From DASSWB01 sp035705495 (lineage in GTDB: Bacteria; Bacteroidota; Bacteroidia; Flavobacteriales; Flavobacteriaceae), in the NCBI GenBank assembly GCA_035705495.1, contig DASSWB010000022.1, forward strand, positions 1 to 64,000: a DNA stretch of 64,000 bases. Direction: 5' to 3'. A program made the position numbers and the translations under genes. Under the pieces are notes generated by a model. The model worked only from the letters and a program-made list of their open reading frames with translations. It was not told the origin of the DNA and ran no database searches. The stretch's first letter is position 1. Each line of letters starts with the position of its first letter. Positions 8,586 to 18,284 of this stretch are shown here, piece after piece.

Positions 8586-9593
8586 TTATTTCTTATTTAT
8601 AAGAGAAATTAAATTAAGAAGACGGTTTGAATAACCAATTTCATTATCGTACCAACCAATTATTTTAACGAGTTTCCCACCAATAACAGAGGTCATTTGC
8701 GAGTCAAATATGCACGAATAGGGATTTCCCAAAATATCAACGGAAACAATGGGATCTTCCGTATAGCTTATTATCCCTTTAAAGGAAGTTTCCGAAGCTT
8801 GTAAAAAAGCATCATTGATTTCTTCTATACTTGTGGAGCGTTTTACATTCAGTGTCATATCGGTTAAGCTTCCATTTGCGACAGGAACCCGAATTCCGCA
8901 GCCACCAATAACATCGCTCAAATGAGGAAAAATTTTCGTCATTGCTTTCGCTGCCCCCGTGGTAGTGGGAATAATGGATTGCCCAGCAGCGCGTGCCCTT
9001 CTCCAATCTTTATGCGGACGATCATGAAGGGTTTGATCGCTGGTATAGGAATGTACAGTGGTTATGTATGCCTGTTCTATTCCGAGTAAATCATCAACAA
9101 CCTTTAACATTGGCGCCGCATTGTTGGTTGTACAGGATGCGTTTGAAATAATATCTTCATTTCCGGTCAATAGATGATCGTTTACACCCAAAACAATCAT
9201 TTTTATAGAATCATCTTGTGGTGGGACCGATAAAACCACTTGTTGAACCCCTTTTTTTAAATGCGGAATTAATTCAGCCCTGGTCTTGAACTTTCCGGTA
9301 GCCTCAACAACTATGTCGGCATTGTATAAATTCCACGGAATCTCTTCTGGATGCTTAAAATTTAGAATTGGAAATTTTTTCCCATCAACACATATTGCGT
9401 TTTCCGAAGCAGAAATGGAATGATTGAATATTCCATGAATGCTGTCATATTTCAATAAATGAGCAAGGGTAGGAGCGTCTTCAATTTCATTGATGGCAAC
9501 CACTTCCATGTCTGGTTGTGAGATCAGGATTTTGAAAAGATTCCGCCCAATTCGGCCGAAGCCATTGATTGCTACTCTTATTGGTTTTCCCAT
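8586..9593 (-). CDS. gapA: Glyceraldehyde-3-phosphate dehydrogenase, type I
   Basis: A 335-residue cytoplasmic enzyme that interconverts glyceraldehyde 3-phosphate and 1,3-bisphosphoglycerate. The NAD(P)-binding motif INGFGRIGRNLF is at residues 9-20. The catalytic segment SNASCTTN places the nucleophile at Cys154, with its partner His181 in TTVHSYTSDQ. WYDNEIGYSNR near the C-terminus is the typical subunit-contact/NAD signature. Flavobacteria often carry more than one GAPDH paralogue; whether this one serves glycolysis or gluconeogenesis cannot be decided here. It sits 17 bp downstream of lipA and is probably cotranscribed with it. Confidence 0.95.
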   Translation of the reverse strand: MGKPIRVAINGFGRIGRNLFKILISQPDMEVVAINEIEDAPTLAHLLKYDSIHGIFNHSISASENAICVDGKKFPILNFKHPEEIPWNLYNADIVVEATGKFKTRAELIPHLKKGVQQVVLSVPPQDDSIKMIVLGVNDHLLTGNEDIISNASCTTNNAAPMLKVVDDLLGIEQAYITTVHSYTSDQTLHDRPHKDWRRARAAGQSIIPTTTGAAKAMTKIFPHLSDVIGGCGIRVPVANGSLTDMTLNVKRSTSIEEINDAFLQASETSFKGIISYTEDPIVSVDILGNPYSCIFDSQMTSVIGGKLVKIIGWYDNEIGYSNRLLNLISLINKK

Positions 9594-9610
9594 TTTTTAA
9601 TTTCCGAAAA

Positions 9611-10483
9611 TTAGGTAAGGTGCTTTTGTGCTTTATAGGAGGATCTTACCAAAGCACCACTTTCAACATGTCTAAATCCCATTTCCAACCCAACGGTTTC
9701 ATATTTTTTGAATTGCTCGGGAGTTATAAATTCTTTTACTGGTAAATGTTTTTTACTGGGTTGAAGGTATTGACCAATTGTGACAATATCCAAATTCACC
9801 GATCTCAAATCTTTCAAGGTTTGGATGACTTCTTCTTCTCGTTCTCCCAAACCCAACATAATTCCGCTTTTGGTTCTTTTCATACCCTGATCTTTGAGAT
9901 ATTCCAAAACCTCCAGACTCCGTTCATATTTCGCTTGAATCCTCACTTCCCGTGTCAGGCGTTTTACGGTTTCCATATTATGCGATACAACTTCGGGGTT
10001 AACGGCAATAATTCGATCAATGTTCTTTTTCACTCCTTGAAAATCGGGTATCAGCGTTTCCAATGTGGTTTGTGGGCTCATTCTTCGGATCGCTTTCACG
10101 GTTTCCGCCCAAATAATAGATCCCATATCCTTTAAATCATCCCGATCAACACTGGTAATCACGGCATGTTTAATTTGCATCAATTTTATTGACCTGGCCA
10201 CTTTCTCTGGTTCATCCCATTCTATAGTTTCTGGCCGTCCTGTTTTAACTCCACAAAATCCGCAGGATCTGGTGCAAATATTTCCAAGGATCATAAAAGT
10301 TGCTGTTCCTTCTCCCCAACACTCACCCATATTTGGGCAACTGCCTGATGTACAAATGGTGTGTAAATTATACTTATCAACGAGTCCACGCAATTCCGTG
10401 TATTTTTTTCCAGTAGGAAGTTTTACGCGAAGCCATTGTGGTTTTGCTTGCCTTTTCTCGGGAAAAACGGTTTCTGTGCTCAT
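9611..10483 (-). CDS. lipA: Lipoyl synthase (radical SAM)
   Basis: LipA (290 residues) inserts two sulfur atoms into protein-bound octanoyl groups to make the lipoyl cofactor. The auxiliary iron-sulfur cluster ligands are C44, C49 and C55 ([12 protein letters not shown]). The radical-SAM cluster ligands are C70, C74 and C77 (CTRSCGFC). The C-terminal RSSYKA segment carries the conserved serine that also ligates the auxiliary cluster. Length is normal. Its own -7 box lies upstream, and gapA follows 17 bp downstream. No lipB or lipoylated-enzyme gene is nearby. Confidence 0.97.
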   Translation of the reverse strand: MSTETVFPEKRQAKPQWLRVKLPTGKKYTELRGLVDKYNLHTICTSGSCPNMGECWGEGTATFMILGNICTRSCGFCGVKTGRPETIEWDEPEKVARSIKLMQIKHAVITSVDRDDLKDMGSIIWAETVKAIRRMSPQTTLETLIPDFQGVKKNIDRIIAVNPEVVSHNMETVKRLTREVRIQAKYERSLEVLEYLKDQGMKRTKSGIMLGLGEREEEVIQTLKDLRSVNLDIVTIGQYLQPSKKHLPVKEFITPEQFKKYETVGLEMGFRHVESGALVRSSYKAQKHLT

Positions 10484-10499
10484 AAAAAATGATAAGCTG

Positions 10500-10507
10500 C
10501 AAAGATA
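10500..10507 (-). promoter_or_regulatory. Putative -7 element for lipA-gapA
   Basis: CAAAGATA on the plus strand reads TATCTTTG on the minus strand, 16 bp upstream of the lipA ATG. The -33 region is not clear. Confidence 0.5.
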
Positions 10508-10573
10508 TAAATAATAGAATAATTTAAAGACGAAGCAACTGATTAAAAGCCTAAAATCTCCCGATCACTTTTA

Positions 10574-11143
10574 CTAAATGTCACGATGTTTTATAATAGA
10601 CGCCAATAATTTTTTTGCCCTTAAAAGTTTAACCTTCACATTATTTACGGGTTCATGGACATGAGTTGCTATTTCTTGATAGCTCAATTCCTGAAAATAC
10701 CTCAAGTTTATCATTTCCTGGTAATGAGGTTTTAACTGCTTTATGTCGGCAAGTAATTGTGCAAGATTTTGTTCTTTAATAAGAGTATCTTCAATAGAAA
10801 GTGAATTATCCGCGATTTCATTGACAACATGAATTTTCTCATCGCTGGTTTTTGCACGAATGGAAGCGTTGTTCTTCCGAATTAAATCGATATGAATATT
10901 TTTCGAAATCGTGGTGAGCCAAGTGCTGAATGAATAGGAACTATTGAAAGTGTGGATTTTGTCAAAAGCTTTTGAAAAGGTTTGAATGGAAATGTCCTCA
11001 GCATCATGTTCGTTTTTTGTCCTTTGAAGCTGAAAGCCATAAATTTCGTTCCAGAACCGATCCAATAAAAAATTGAAAGCTGATTGATGCCCTTCTTTTG
11101 CTTTCTCTATTTGTGCTAAAAGTTCTTCTGAATTTATTTCCAA
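10574..11143 (-). CDS. ECF-type RNA polymerase sigma factor, probable TTG start
   Basis: About 189 residues. Region 2 includes ERQ-like DAEDISIQTFSKAFDKI followed by the -10 recognition stretch FSTWLTTISKNIHIDLIRK. Region 4 is YQEMINLRYFQELSYQEIATHVHEPVNNVKVKLLRAKK, a sigma-70 r4 helix-turn-helix. The frame is open upstream to an ATG at 11227, but that would add a hydrophobic stretch antiparallel to no known sigma feature and overlap the glycosyltransferase gene by 94 bp. TTG at 11141-11143 gives a normal ECF start and a 10-bp overlap with the preceding gene, so I prefer it. No anti-sigma gene is adjacent. The regulon is unknown. Confidence 0.87.
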   Translation of the reverse strand: MEINSEELLAQIEKAKEGHQSAFNFLLDRFWNEIYGFQLQRTKNEHDAEDISIQTFSKAFDKIHTFNSSYSFSTWLTTISKNIHIDLIRKNNASIRAKTSDEKIHVVNEIADNSLSIEDTLIKEQNLAQLLADIKQLKPHYQEMINLRYFQELSYQEIATHVHEPVNNVKVKLLRAKKLLASIIKHRDI

Positions 11144-12231
11144 TGCTGGGGTTTTGACATCAAATTTGAAATAAAGATAACTAATTGAAAGGAAACTAAA
11201 AACAATTCCAAAAACGGAAAAATCCACACAATGTCTCTCTCGTTCAGTTTCTTTCCAGCCCCAAAATAGACCAAAAACTGAATCAGTAATCTAACTGCCA
11301 ATCCGCACAAAGCAATTTTCCAATCGGCAAAAATCACGACCAAGATAAAAGACAACCAAAACAACAATTGTGAGGCGTAAAAAAGTGCAAGTAGGAATTG
11401 ATCTTTTTTCTTATAATTTTTTGCTACGGAAACATGTCTGCGTTTTTGTGTAAACCATTCCCCAAATGTTTTTTTGGGATAGCTCCGTGTGATTGAACCG
11501 TGGGAAAAACAAATCGCGGTATTGCTGCCAGAAGCTGCCTGATTGACAAAAAGATCGTCATCACCCGAACGGATGTATAAGTGGCTGGCGAATCCGTTAT
11601 GCGCATAAAATTCGTCAGAGGTATAAGCTAAGTTCCGGCCTACACCCATGTACGGATTTCCAAGTCGGGCGAAACTGAAATATTGTATTGCGGTTAGCAG
11701 GGTCTCAAACCGAATCAATTTGTTTAAAAAGTTTTTTCCGTGGAAATAGCCTCCGTATCCTAAAACAATACTTTTATTTTCAGCAAAGTTCAACACCATT
11801 TCCTTTATCCAATTTGAAGATTCCGGCCTGCAATCTGCGTCGGTGAAAAGAAGATATTTGTGTTTTGCTTTCTTTATTCCCAATGTCAATGCATACTTTT
11901 TGTTGGCCCAAAAAGCTTCATTGTTTTCCACATTTACAATTTTTATCTTTTCATTTTTCGCTTGAAAATCTTCCATTACCTCCAAAGTTTCATCATTGGA
12001 AGCGTCATTGATTAAAATTACCTCGAAATCCGAGTATTCTTGAGATAAAATAAGTGGAAGAAAATCCCTAAGATTTTCGGCTTCATTTTTCGCGCAAATA
12101 ACTATGGAAACAGGAATGTTTACAAGTTTCGAATCCGAAGAAATTTTTGAAAATGAAAAACTGAAAAATGAAATGTAATAACCTATGTTAATGGCAGTAA
12201 TGGCCAAAAAAACAATAGCAAGTATAGACAT
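11134..12231 (-). CDS. Membrane-anchored family 2 glycosyltransferase
   Basis: A 365-residue GT2 (GT-A fold) enzyme. An N-terminal transmembrane helix (about 1-25) precedes the catalytic domain, which opens with VSIVICAKNEAENL. The nucleotide-sugar motif FTDADC holds the DxD-like residues, the acceptor-side motif is SGDDDLF, and QKRRHVS resembles the QxxRW-type loop of processive enzymes. Two or three C-terminal hydrophobic helices anchor it in the membrane. Donor and acceptor are not readable; bactoprenol-linked sugar transfer or glycolipid synthesis are possible. It lies between a small Cys-rich membrane peptide (6 bp upstream) and the ECF sigma gene (10-bp overlap), so all three are likely one operon. 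Confidence 0.9.
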   Translation of the reverse strand: MSILAIVFLAITAINIGYYISFFSFSFSKISSDSKLVNIPVSIVICAKNEAENLRDFLPLILSQEYSDFEVILINDASNDETLEVMEDFQAKNEKIKIVNVENNEAFWANKKYALTLGIKKAKHKYLLFTDADCRPESSNWIKEMVLNFAENKSIVLGYGGYFHGKNFLNKLIRFETLLTAIQYFSFARLGNPYMGVGRNLAYTSDEFYAHNGFASHLYIRSGDDDLFVNQAASGSNTAICFSHGSITRSYPKKTFGEWFTQKRRHVSVAKNYKKKDQFLLALFYASQLLFWLSFILVVIFADWKIALCGLAVRLLIQFLVYFGAGKKLNERDIVWIFPFLELFLVSFQLVIFISNLMSKPQHWK

Positions 12232-12237
12232 TAAAGC

Positions 12238-12444
12238 TTATTCTTTAACTGGTGGGTTTGAACAATTTTTTGCTTCTTCTGGGGATTTACCGCAAAAACT
12301 ACAAGATTCACCTTCTTTGTTTAAAAACGGGCTTTGGCTGGCGCATGTTCCTGCAAATTTCCCGTCTTTTTTTGCCCATATTTTAATGGCAATTCCTGCA
12401 AATGCCAAAGCCAATAATATAATCGTAATCAATAAAAGTTTCAT
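12238..12444 (-). CDS. Small single-span membrane peptide with four cysteines
   Basis: A 68-residue protein starting at ATG 12442-12444 (an upstream in-frame ATG at 12465 would overlap the promoter box). Residues 3-22 form one hydrophobic helix, followed by a soluble tail with Cys34, Cys48, Cys51 and Cys61, including a CSFC pair. Such spacing could hold a metal or form disulfides, depending on which side the tail lies. I do not recognise a named family, although similar short flavobacterial membrane proteins exist. It is the first gene of a probable operon with the GT2 and ECF sigma genes. Confidence 0.72.
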   Translation of the reverse strand: MKLLLITIILLALAFAGIAIKIWAKKDGKFAGTCASQSPFLNKEGESCSFCGKSPEEAKNCSNPPVKE

Positions 12445-12462
12445 AACATTGATTTTATGGTA

Positions 12463-12470
12463 CAAAATTA
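12463..12470 (-). promoter_or_regulatory. Putative -7 element for the Cys-peptide/GT2/sigma operon
   Basis: CAAAATTA reads TAATTTTG on the minus strand (TAnnTTTG), 18 bp upstream of the chosen ATG at 12444. It supports that start over the ATG at 12465. Confidence 0.5.
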
Positions 12471-12562
12471 CAATTTAAAGCACGCAACCTAAAATTTAGC
12501 AGTAAAAAATTTTAAAATTTAGAAATTCCAATTGTCTGTAAAACAAATACTTAGATACGGGA

Positions 12563-13576
12563 TTAAAAAATATTCACTTCAGGTTCCAAAACGATCTGGT
12601 ATTTTCGTTTTACCTCGGAAATTATTTCTTTGGAAAGGTTTAGAATTTGCCCTCCTGTTGCTTCTCCATAATTCACCAACACCAAAGCTTGGTTTTTGTG
12701 AACACCGGCGTCACCATTTCGAAAGCCTTTATATCCAGCATGTTCTATGAGCCATCCAGCGGGAATTTTTATTTCGTTCGCAGAAATATTATAAAAAGGA
12801 ATTTCCGGAAATTTGTTTTGAAGTATGGAAAACGCTTCTGCGGAAATAACCGGATTTTTAAAAAAGCTGCCACTGTTGCCCAAAATTTTTGGATCTGGTA
12901 GTTTTGCTTTTCTGATTTTAATGACAGCATTTGAAACATCCTTGATTGTCGGATTCTGTATGCCTTCCTCTTCAAGTGCGCTATCTATAGAACCGTAAGA
13001 AGTGTTTAATTGATGGTTTTTTTTTGAAAGTGAAAAAGTTACGTTGACGATAATGTATTGACCTTTCAGTTCGTTTTTGAAGATCGAATTTCTGTATCCA
13101 AATTTACATTCTGCCGCCGTAAAAATTCGCCTTTCCAGTGTCTGAATATTAATAGCCTCACATTCCAAAAACGAATCCTTTAATTCTACACCGTAGGCTC
13201 CGATATTTTGAATAGGAGCCGTTCCTACATTTCCGGGAATAAAGGATAAATTTTCCAATCCGCCGAATCCTTTTTCCAGACACCACATGACAAACTGATG
13301 CCAGTTTTCTCCAGCTTGTGCACAAACTACTGCGGTTTCATCGGTTTCCCGTACAATTTCTTTTCCTTTTAAATCAATATGAACAACAGTAGCATCAATG
13401 TTTTGGGTGAGGAGCATATTGCTTCCGCCTCCAAGTATAAATATTTCTGATGCGTATGTTTTTTTTAAAACGGATTTCAGTGCTTCAACTGAATGAACGG
13501 CAACAAATTTTTTGGCACTTACATCTACTCCGAAGGTATTGTGTTCTTTTAAAGATTTGTTGGAGACAAATTCCAT
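12563..13576 (-). CDS. murB: UDP-N-acetylmuramate dehydrogenase (UDP-N-acetylenolpyruvoylglucosamine reductase)
   Basis: MurB (337 residues) reduces UDP-GlcNAc-enolpyruvate to UDP-MurNAc with NADPH and FAD in the cytoplasm, the second committed step of peptidoglycan precursor synthesis. The FAD-binding segment is ILGGGSNML, followed by GNVGTAPIQNIGAYGVEL. The catalytic serine lies in LGNSGSFFKNP, and AGWLIEHAGYKG plus the C-terminal EPEV support a type I MurB. The ATG overlaps the stop of the upstream aminotransferase gene by one base (TAATG), a translational-coupling arrangement. Confidence 0.96.
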   Translation of the reverse strand: MEFVSNKSLKEHNTFGVDVSAKKFVAVHSVEALKSVLKKTYASEIFILGGGSNMLLTQNIDATVVHIDLKGKEIVRETDETAVVCAQAGENWHQFVMWCLEKGFGGLENLSFIPGNVGTAPIQNIGAYGVELKDSFLECEAINIQTLERRIFTAAECKFGYRNSIFKNELKGQYIIVNVTFSLSKKNHQLNTSYGSIDSALEEEGIQNPTIKDVSNAVIKIRKAKLPDPKILGNSGSFFKNPVISAEAFSILQNKFPEIPFYNISANEIKIPAGWLIEHAGYKGFRNGDAGVHKNQALVLVNYGEATGGQILNLSKEIISEVKRKYQIVLEPEVNIF

Positions 13577-14766
13577 TATTGATTATATACTTTTAGAGCG
13601 GCATCCAAAATAACAACTGATTTTCTTAAATCTTCTTCTTTAAGTACGTAAGCCAATCTTACTTGGTTTAGTCCTGTGTTTGGAGTGGAATAAAAACCTG
13701 CGGCGGGTGCCAACATCACAGTTTCCCCGTTCAAAGAGAATTCTTCCAAAAGCCAACGTGCAAAATCATCAGCGTTGTTAACTGGTAATTCAGCGATACA
13801 GTAAAAAGCTCCTTTAGGGTTCGCCACTTTCACGCCGTCAATTTTCTCCAATCCGGAAACCAAAGTATTTCTTCTTGATGTGTATTCCTCAATCACCTCG
13901 TCAAAATAGGATTGTGGTGTGTTTAAAGCAGCTTCGCTGGCAATTTGTGCAAATGTGGGCGGACTCAATCTGGCTTGGGCAAATTTCATTGCGGTTGCCA
14001 TCACTTCCTTGTTTTTGGAAACGATACAACCTATTCGGGCACCGCACATGCTATATCTTTTAGAGACAGAATCAATCATAATGGCATGATTTTCCAAGTC
14101 GGAAACATTCATCACAGAATAATGAACCGCACCATCATAAGCGAATTCTCGGTAAACTTCATCCGCAATTAGAAATAGATCATGTTTTTTTACAATTTCC
14201 GATAGCTGCTGAATTTCTTCTTCGGTATATAAATAACCCGTCGGATTTCCAGGATTACAAATCAATATCGCCTTGGTTTTAGGAGTAATCAATTTTTCAA
14301 ATTCGGAAATGGGAGGTAGTGCAAATCCATTTTCAATTGAAGATTTTACGGGTACCACTTTAACACCTGTTGCGGTTGCGAATCCGTTGTAATTGGCATA
14401 AAATGGTTCAGGAATAATAATTTCGTCGCCGTGGTCTGAAATACTGCCCATGGCAAACATCAAAGCTTCAGAACCACCTGTTGTAATGATGATATCATTG
14501 CTGTGAACGTTTACGTTGTGTTTAGTGTAATAATTTGCAAGTTTGTTTCTATAAGATTCAAAACCAGCAGAATGGCTATAAGAAAGAACTTCAATATTAC
14601 AATTTTGAACAGCTTCTATAGCCTGTGTCGGCGTCTTGATATCGGGTTGCCCGATATTTAATTGATATATTTTTGTTCCTCTTTTTACAGCTGCTTCTGC
14701 ATAGGGAACTAATTTTCTAATAGGCGATTCAGGCATTGCTTGCCCCTTGTTTGAAATGGAAGGCAT
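13576..14766 (-). CDS. Class I/II pyridoxal-phosphate aminotransferase (aspartate aminotransferase-like)
   Basis: About 396 residues from the ATG at 14766, where the typical N-terminus MPSISNKGQAMPESPIRKL begins; an in-frame ATG 90 bp upstream would add an atypical extension. The fold-type I PLP features are all present: GGSEALMFAMG (phosphate loop), NPGNPTGYLYTEEE, the IADEVYREF Asp and Tyr contacts, and the Schiff-base Lys in DSVSKRYSMCGARIG. The C-terminal Arg-containing NQVRLAYV binds the substrate carboxylate. Closest by eye to aspartate aminotransferases of subgroup I-gamma; the amino-donor range is uncertain. It overlaps murB by one base. Confidence 0.9.
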   Translation of the reverse strand: MPSISNKGQAMPESPIRKLVPYAEAAVKRGTKIYQLNIGQPDIKTPTQAIEAVQNCNIEVLSYSHSAGFESYRNKLANYYTKHNVNVHSNDIIITTGGSEALMFAMGSISDHGDEIIIPEPFYANYNGFATATGVKVVPVKSSIENGFALPPISEFEKLITPKTKAILICNPGNPTGYLYTEEEIQQLSEIVKKHDLFLIADEVYREFAYDGAVHYSVMNVSDLENHAIMIDSVSKRYSMCGARIGCIVSKNKEVMATAMKFAQARLSPPTFAQIASEAALNTPQSYFDEVIEEYTSRRNTLVSGLEKIDGVKVANPKGAFYCIAELPVNNADDFARWLLEEFSLNGETVMLAPAAGFYSTPNTGLNQVRLAYVLKEEDLRKSVVILDAALKVYNQ

Positions 14767-14857
14767 AATTAAATTTTTAGGTGTACAAAGTTGGGAATTT
14801 TTTATAATATCTGCTGCCAAATCCGCGATAAAAACTTCGAATTTAATGTGAAACAAA

Positions 14858-14884
14858 AAACCCTCGGAAAAGTACCGAGGGTTT
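14858..14884 (-). terminator. Rho-independent terminator after the DUF1573 gene
   Basis: AAACCCTCGG (14858-14867) pairs with CCGAGGGTTT (14875-14884). On the minus strand a TTTTTTGTTT tail follows. It lies 22 bp past the stop at 14906. Confidence 0.9.
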
Positions 14885-14905
14885 CATTTTTTCATAATTA
14901 AAAAA

Positions 14906-15301
14906 CTACTTTACCAATACACTTTTTGTGTCCTTGGCCAAAACTGTTCCTTTTATTTTTACAGCTTTTGTAGGTGTATCAGCGTTTGAATATACAGTTA
15001 CTGTTTTTCTAATGGGTCCTACACGATTCGTATCGTATTTTACCTCTATTTTTCCTTTTTCACCTGGTTGAATAGGTGCTTCCGGTTTTGTAGGGATTGT
15101 ACATCCGCAGCTGGATTTCACATCAGTTATAACCAGTGGTACATCTCCCGTGTTGGTAAAAGTGAATTCCCTCACACCATCACTTCCTTGCTCGATTTCC
15201 CCGTAATCCACTGTTTCAGAATCAAATTCGATTTTTGCTGTTTGGGCTTGTGTAACAAAACCAACAAAAGTAAAAATTGCAATTGCGATTAATTTTTTCA
15301 T
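14906..15301 (-). CDS. DUF1573 domain-containing exported protein
   Basis: 131 residues. A signal peptide (about 1-19, ending VTQAQ) is followed by one DUF1573 domain of the ASH/MSP-like immunoglobulin fold: [20 protein letters not shown], then [15 protein letters not shown] with the conserved CGC motif, then [24 protein letters not shown]. These proteins are abundant and often present in several copies in Bacteroidota, probably in the periplasm or outer membrane; their function is not established. It is a single gene divergent from valS with its own terminator. Confidence 0.9.
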   Translation of the reverse strand: MKKLIAIAIFTFVGFVTQAQTAKIEFDSETVDYGEIEQGSDGVREFTFTNTGDVPLVITDVKSSCGCTIPTKPEAPIQPGEKGKIEVKYDTNRVGPIRKTVTVYSNADTPTKAVKIKGTVLAKDTKSVLVK

Positions 15302-15398
15302 GTTTTTTTATTTTTCAAGATTGGTAAATATAAGTGGTTTGGTTTTTTCGTGCAACATTTAAATAAAATCTTCACTTTTTTAATCCTTAACTTATATT

Positions 15399-15406
15399 TA
15401 CTTTTG
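15399..15406 (+). promoter_or_regulatory. Putative -7 element for valS
   Basis: TACTTTTG matches TAnnTTTG and lies 33 bp before the ATG at 15440. This argues that the in-frame ATG at 15350 is upstream of the transcript and is not the start. The -33 match is weak. Confidence 0.5.
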
Positions 15407-15439
15407 TCACTATTTCAAAAATCAGACCAGTTTTTTATT

Positions 15440-18064
15440 ATGACATCAAAATATAATGCGCAAGAGGTTGAGAACAAATGGTATAGCTATTGGATGGAAC
15501 ACGATTTTTTCCATTCGGAAGTTGATGAAAGGGAGCCTTATACAATAGTAATTCCTCCACCAAACGTGACCGGGGTTTTACATATGGGTCATATGCTGAA
15601 CAATACAATTCAGGATGTTTTAATAAGAAGGGCGAGATTGAGAGGATACAATGCTTGTTGGGTTCCGGGAACCGATCATGCATCGATTGCAACCGAAGCC
15701 AAAGTAGTTGCAAAATTAAAATCCGAAGGAATAAACAAAAACGAACTTTCGCGAGAAGAATTTATCACGCATGCATGGGATTGGACCCATAAACATGGAG
15801 GAATCATTTTGGAGCAACTAAAAAAATTAGGAGCATCATGCGATTGGAAGCGGACAAAATTCACCATGGATGAAAATATGTCCGCTTCAGTGATTAAAGT
15901 TTTTGTTGATCTTTTTGAAAAAGGAAAAATCTACCGCGGATATCGAATGGTCAATTGGGATCCTGAGGCAAAAACAACTTTATCGGACGAGGAAGTAATT
16001 TACCGGGAACAACAAGGATCTTTATATTTTTTAAAATACAAAATTGAAGGTAGTGACGAGGAATTAACGATTGCTACAACCAGACCCGAAACGATTTTTG
16101 GCGATACTGCAATCTGCATTAATCCGAATGATGAACGCTTTTTTCATTTAAAAGGAAAAAGAGCAATTGTTCCCATTGCAAATAGATCAATTCCTATTAT
16201 AGAAGATGAATATGTGGATGTGGAATTCGGTACAGGTTGTTTAAAAGTCACCCCTGCACATGATGAGAATGACAAGAACTTGGGCGATAAGCATAATCTT
16301 GAAATCATCGATATATTTAATGATAATGCTAGTTTGAATTCCTACGGATTGCATTACGAGGGGAAAGACAGATTTGTTGTTCGTACTGAAATAGTCAAGG
16401 AACTTGAATCGCTGAAGGTATTGGCGAAAACTGAAACCCATTTGAACAAAGTCGGAACCAGTGAGCGTACCGGGGCCGTGATTGAGCCAAAACTCAGTGA
16501 CCAATGGTTTTTAAAAATGAAAGATTTGGCGCAACCTGCATTGGATGCTGTGTTGGAAAAAGATGTAAAATTAGTTCCTGAAAAATTTCTGAATACCTAC
16601 AGACATTGGATGGAAAATGTGAGGGACTGGAATATTTCGCGTCAATTATGGTGGGGGCAACAAATTCCTGCTTATTACGTCGGAAAAGGAAAAGAGGATT
16701 TTGTTGTTGCCGAATCAAAAGAACAAGCTTTGGAAAAGGCTAAAGAAAAAACCGGAAATCCAAACCTTTCATTATCCGATTTAAAACAAGACGAAGATGC
16801 TTTGGATACCTGGTTTTCTTCTTGGTTATGGCCAATCAGCGTCTTCAACGGAATTTTAGAACCTGACAACAAAGAAATAAACTATTATTATCCTACAAAC
16901 GATCTTGTTACCGCGCCCGAGATTTTGTTTTTTTGGGTTGCAAGAATGATTATTGCCGGTTACGAATACAGGGATGAAAAACCATTCAATAATGTTTACC
17001 TAACAGGAATTGTTCGGGATAAACAAAGACGTAAAATGTCGAAATCATTGGGTAATTCCCCAGATCCGTTGGATTTAATTTCTGAATACGGGGCCGATGG
17101 TGTAAGAGTGGGAATGTTACTCAGTTCTCCCGCTGGAAATGACTTAATGTTCGACGAAGATTTATGTAAACAAGGAAGTGCTTTTGTCAATAAAATCTGG
17201 AATTCCTTTTTACTGGTAAAAAGTTGGAAAACCTCTGATTCAATAGAACAACCGGGATCTTCGAAAATCGCAATCCAATGGTATAAAGCAAAATTCAATG
17301 CGACTTTAGCGGAAATTGATCATCAGTACACAAAATACCGAATGAGCGAGGCGTTGATGGCCACGTACAAATTGGTTTGGGACGACTTTTGTTCTTGGTT
17401 TCTGGAAATGATTAAACCAGCTTTTGGTGAACCCATGGACGAAGTCACTTATAGCGAAGCAATTTCGATTTTGGAAAGCAATTTAAAACTATTGCACCCT
17501 TTCGTTCCTTTCGTTTCCGAAGAAATCTGGCAGAATATCTCAGAAAGAGAGGTAAAGGATGCCCTCATTGTTTCCAGCTGGCCTGAAAAACAAGAAGATG
17601 ATCTTTCGGTGATTCAGGAATTTGATTTGGCTTCGGAAGTAATTTCGGGAATAAGAACCATTAGAAAACAGAAGAACATTTCTTTCAAGGATAAAATCAA
17701 ATTATTTGTTCTGAATAATGAACAAGCTTCTAAAACGTTCGATTCTGTCATCATCAAAATGGGAAATATTTCGGAATTGGAATATGTTTCGAATCAGGTG
17801 AGCGGTGCGCTTTCATTTCGAGTGAAATCAAATGAGTACTTCATTCCTATTGAAGGTGCAGTCGATATTGAAGCTGAAAAGGAAAAGCTTCAAGCCGAAT
17901 TGGAATACATTACCGGTTTTTTGGAATCAATAAACAAGAAACTTTCAAATGAGCGTTTCGTGAATAATGCTCCTGAAAGTGTTGTTGATATAGAAAAGAA
18001 GAAAAGAGAAGATGCTTTAGCGAAATTAGAAGCTGTAAAAGCAAGTTTGGAGAACCTTGCTTAA
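15440..18064 (+). CDS. valS: Valyl-tRNA synthetase
   Basis: Class I aminoacyl-tRNA synthetase, 874 residues from the ATG at 15440 ([15 protein letters not shown]); an ATG 90 bp upstream would add a hydrophobic extension not seen in the family. The HIGH-type signature is [17 protein letters not shown] and the KMSKS loop is [16 protein letters not shown]. The editing domain contains the [12 protein letters not shown] motif. [13 protein letters not shown] is the conserved catalytic-core block, and the last ~65 residues (from [14 protein letters not shown]) form the C-terminal coiled-coil tRNA-binding arm. Length is typical. A hairpin terminator follows. Confidence 0.98.
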   Translation: MTSKYNAQEVENKWYSYWMEHDFFHSEVDEREPYTIVIPPPNVTGVLHMGHMLNNTIQDVLIRRARLRGYNACWVPGTDHASIATEAKVVAKLKSEGINKNELSREEFITHAWDWTHKHGGIILEQLKKLGASCDWKRTKFTMDENMSASVIKVFVDLFEKGKIYRGYRMVNWDPEAKTTLSDEEVIYREQQGSLYFLKYKIEGSDEELTIATTRPETIFGDTAICINPNDERFFHLKGKRAIVPIANRSIPIIEDEYVDVEFGTGCLKVTPAHDENDKNLGDKHNLEIIDIFNDNASLNSYGLHYEGKDRFVVRTEIVKELESLKVLAKTETHLNKVGTSERTGAVIEPKLSDQWFLKMKDLAQPALDAVLEKDVKLVPEKFLNTYRHWMENVRDWNISRQLWWGQQIPAYYVGKGKEDFVVAESKEQALEKAKEKTGNPNLSLSDLKQDEDALDTWFSSWLWPISVFNGILEPDNKEINYYYPTNDLVTAPEILFFWVARMIIAGYEYRDEKPFNNVYLTGIVRDKQRRKMSKSLGNSPDPLDLISEYGADGVRVGMLLSSPAGNDLMFDEDLCKQGSAFVNKIWNSFLLVKSWKTSDSIEQPGSSKIAIQWYKAKFNATLAEIDHQYTKYRMSEALMATYKLVWDDFCSWFLEMIKPAFGEPMDEVTYSEAISILESNLKLLHPFVPFVSEEIWQNISEREVKDALIVSSWPEKQEDDLSVIQEFDLASEVISGIRTIRKQKNISFKDKIKLFVLNNEQASKTFDSVIIKMGNISELEYVSNQVSGALSFRVKSNEYFIPIEGAVDIEAEKEKLQAELEYITGFLESINKKLSNERFVNNAPESVVDIEKKKREDALAKLEAVKASLENLA

Positions 18065-18088
18065 TATTTCAGCTTTTGAAAAAATAAA

Positions 18089-18118
18089 AACCCGTAGTTT
18101 CAACTACGGGTTTTGTTA
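18089..18118 (+). terminator. Terminator between valS and the small convergent gene
   Basis: AACCCGTAGTT (18089-18099) pairs with AACTACGGGTT (18102-18112), with T-rich sequence on the right and an A-rich run on the left. The symmetry suggests it ends transcription from both sides. Confidence 0.85.
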
Positions 18119-18119
18119 T

Positions 18120-18284
18120 TTAAGCTGTTTTGCGATTTTGTGCCGTTTTGTTTTTATAGAGTTTATATCCAAGATAACCGATTCCAGCGACCGCTCCCCA
18201 TTTCATCAGGCTTCCTGTCATTCCAATTCCTTTTCTTACAGCCATAAATTCTATCGCTTTTTTTGCTAATTCCTTAAGTTCCAT
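18120..18284 (-). CDS. Small hypothetical protein with one hydrophobic segment (54 aa)
   Basis: ATG at 18282-18284 and TAA at 18120-18122. The protein begins MELKELAKKAIEFMAVRKG and continues with a Gly-rich hydrophobic helix (WGAVAGIGYLGYKLY) and a basic end NKTAQNRKTA. An amphipathic head, one short membrane-type segment and a cationic tail suggest association with the inner membrane. I recognise no family. Support for reality: ATG start, fit between the valS terminator and the next gene, and a shared bidirectional terminator. Function unknown. Confidence 0.6.
   Translation of the reverse strand: MELKELAKKAIEFMAVRKGIGMTGSLMKWGAVAGIGYLGYKLYKNKTAQNRKTA

Noticed and set aside
9746..10514. Two long plus-strand ORFs across lipA.
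   Set aside because: lipA has all six cluster-binding cysteines; the antisense products show no domain.
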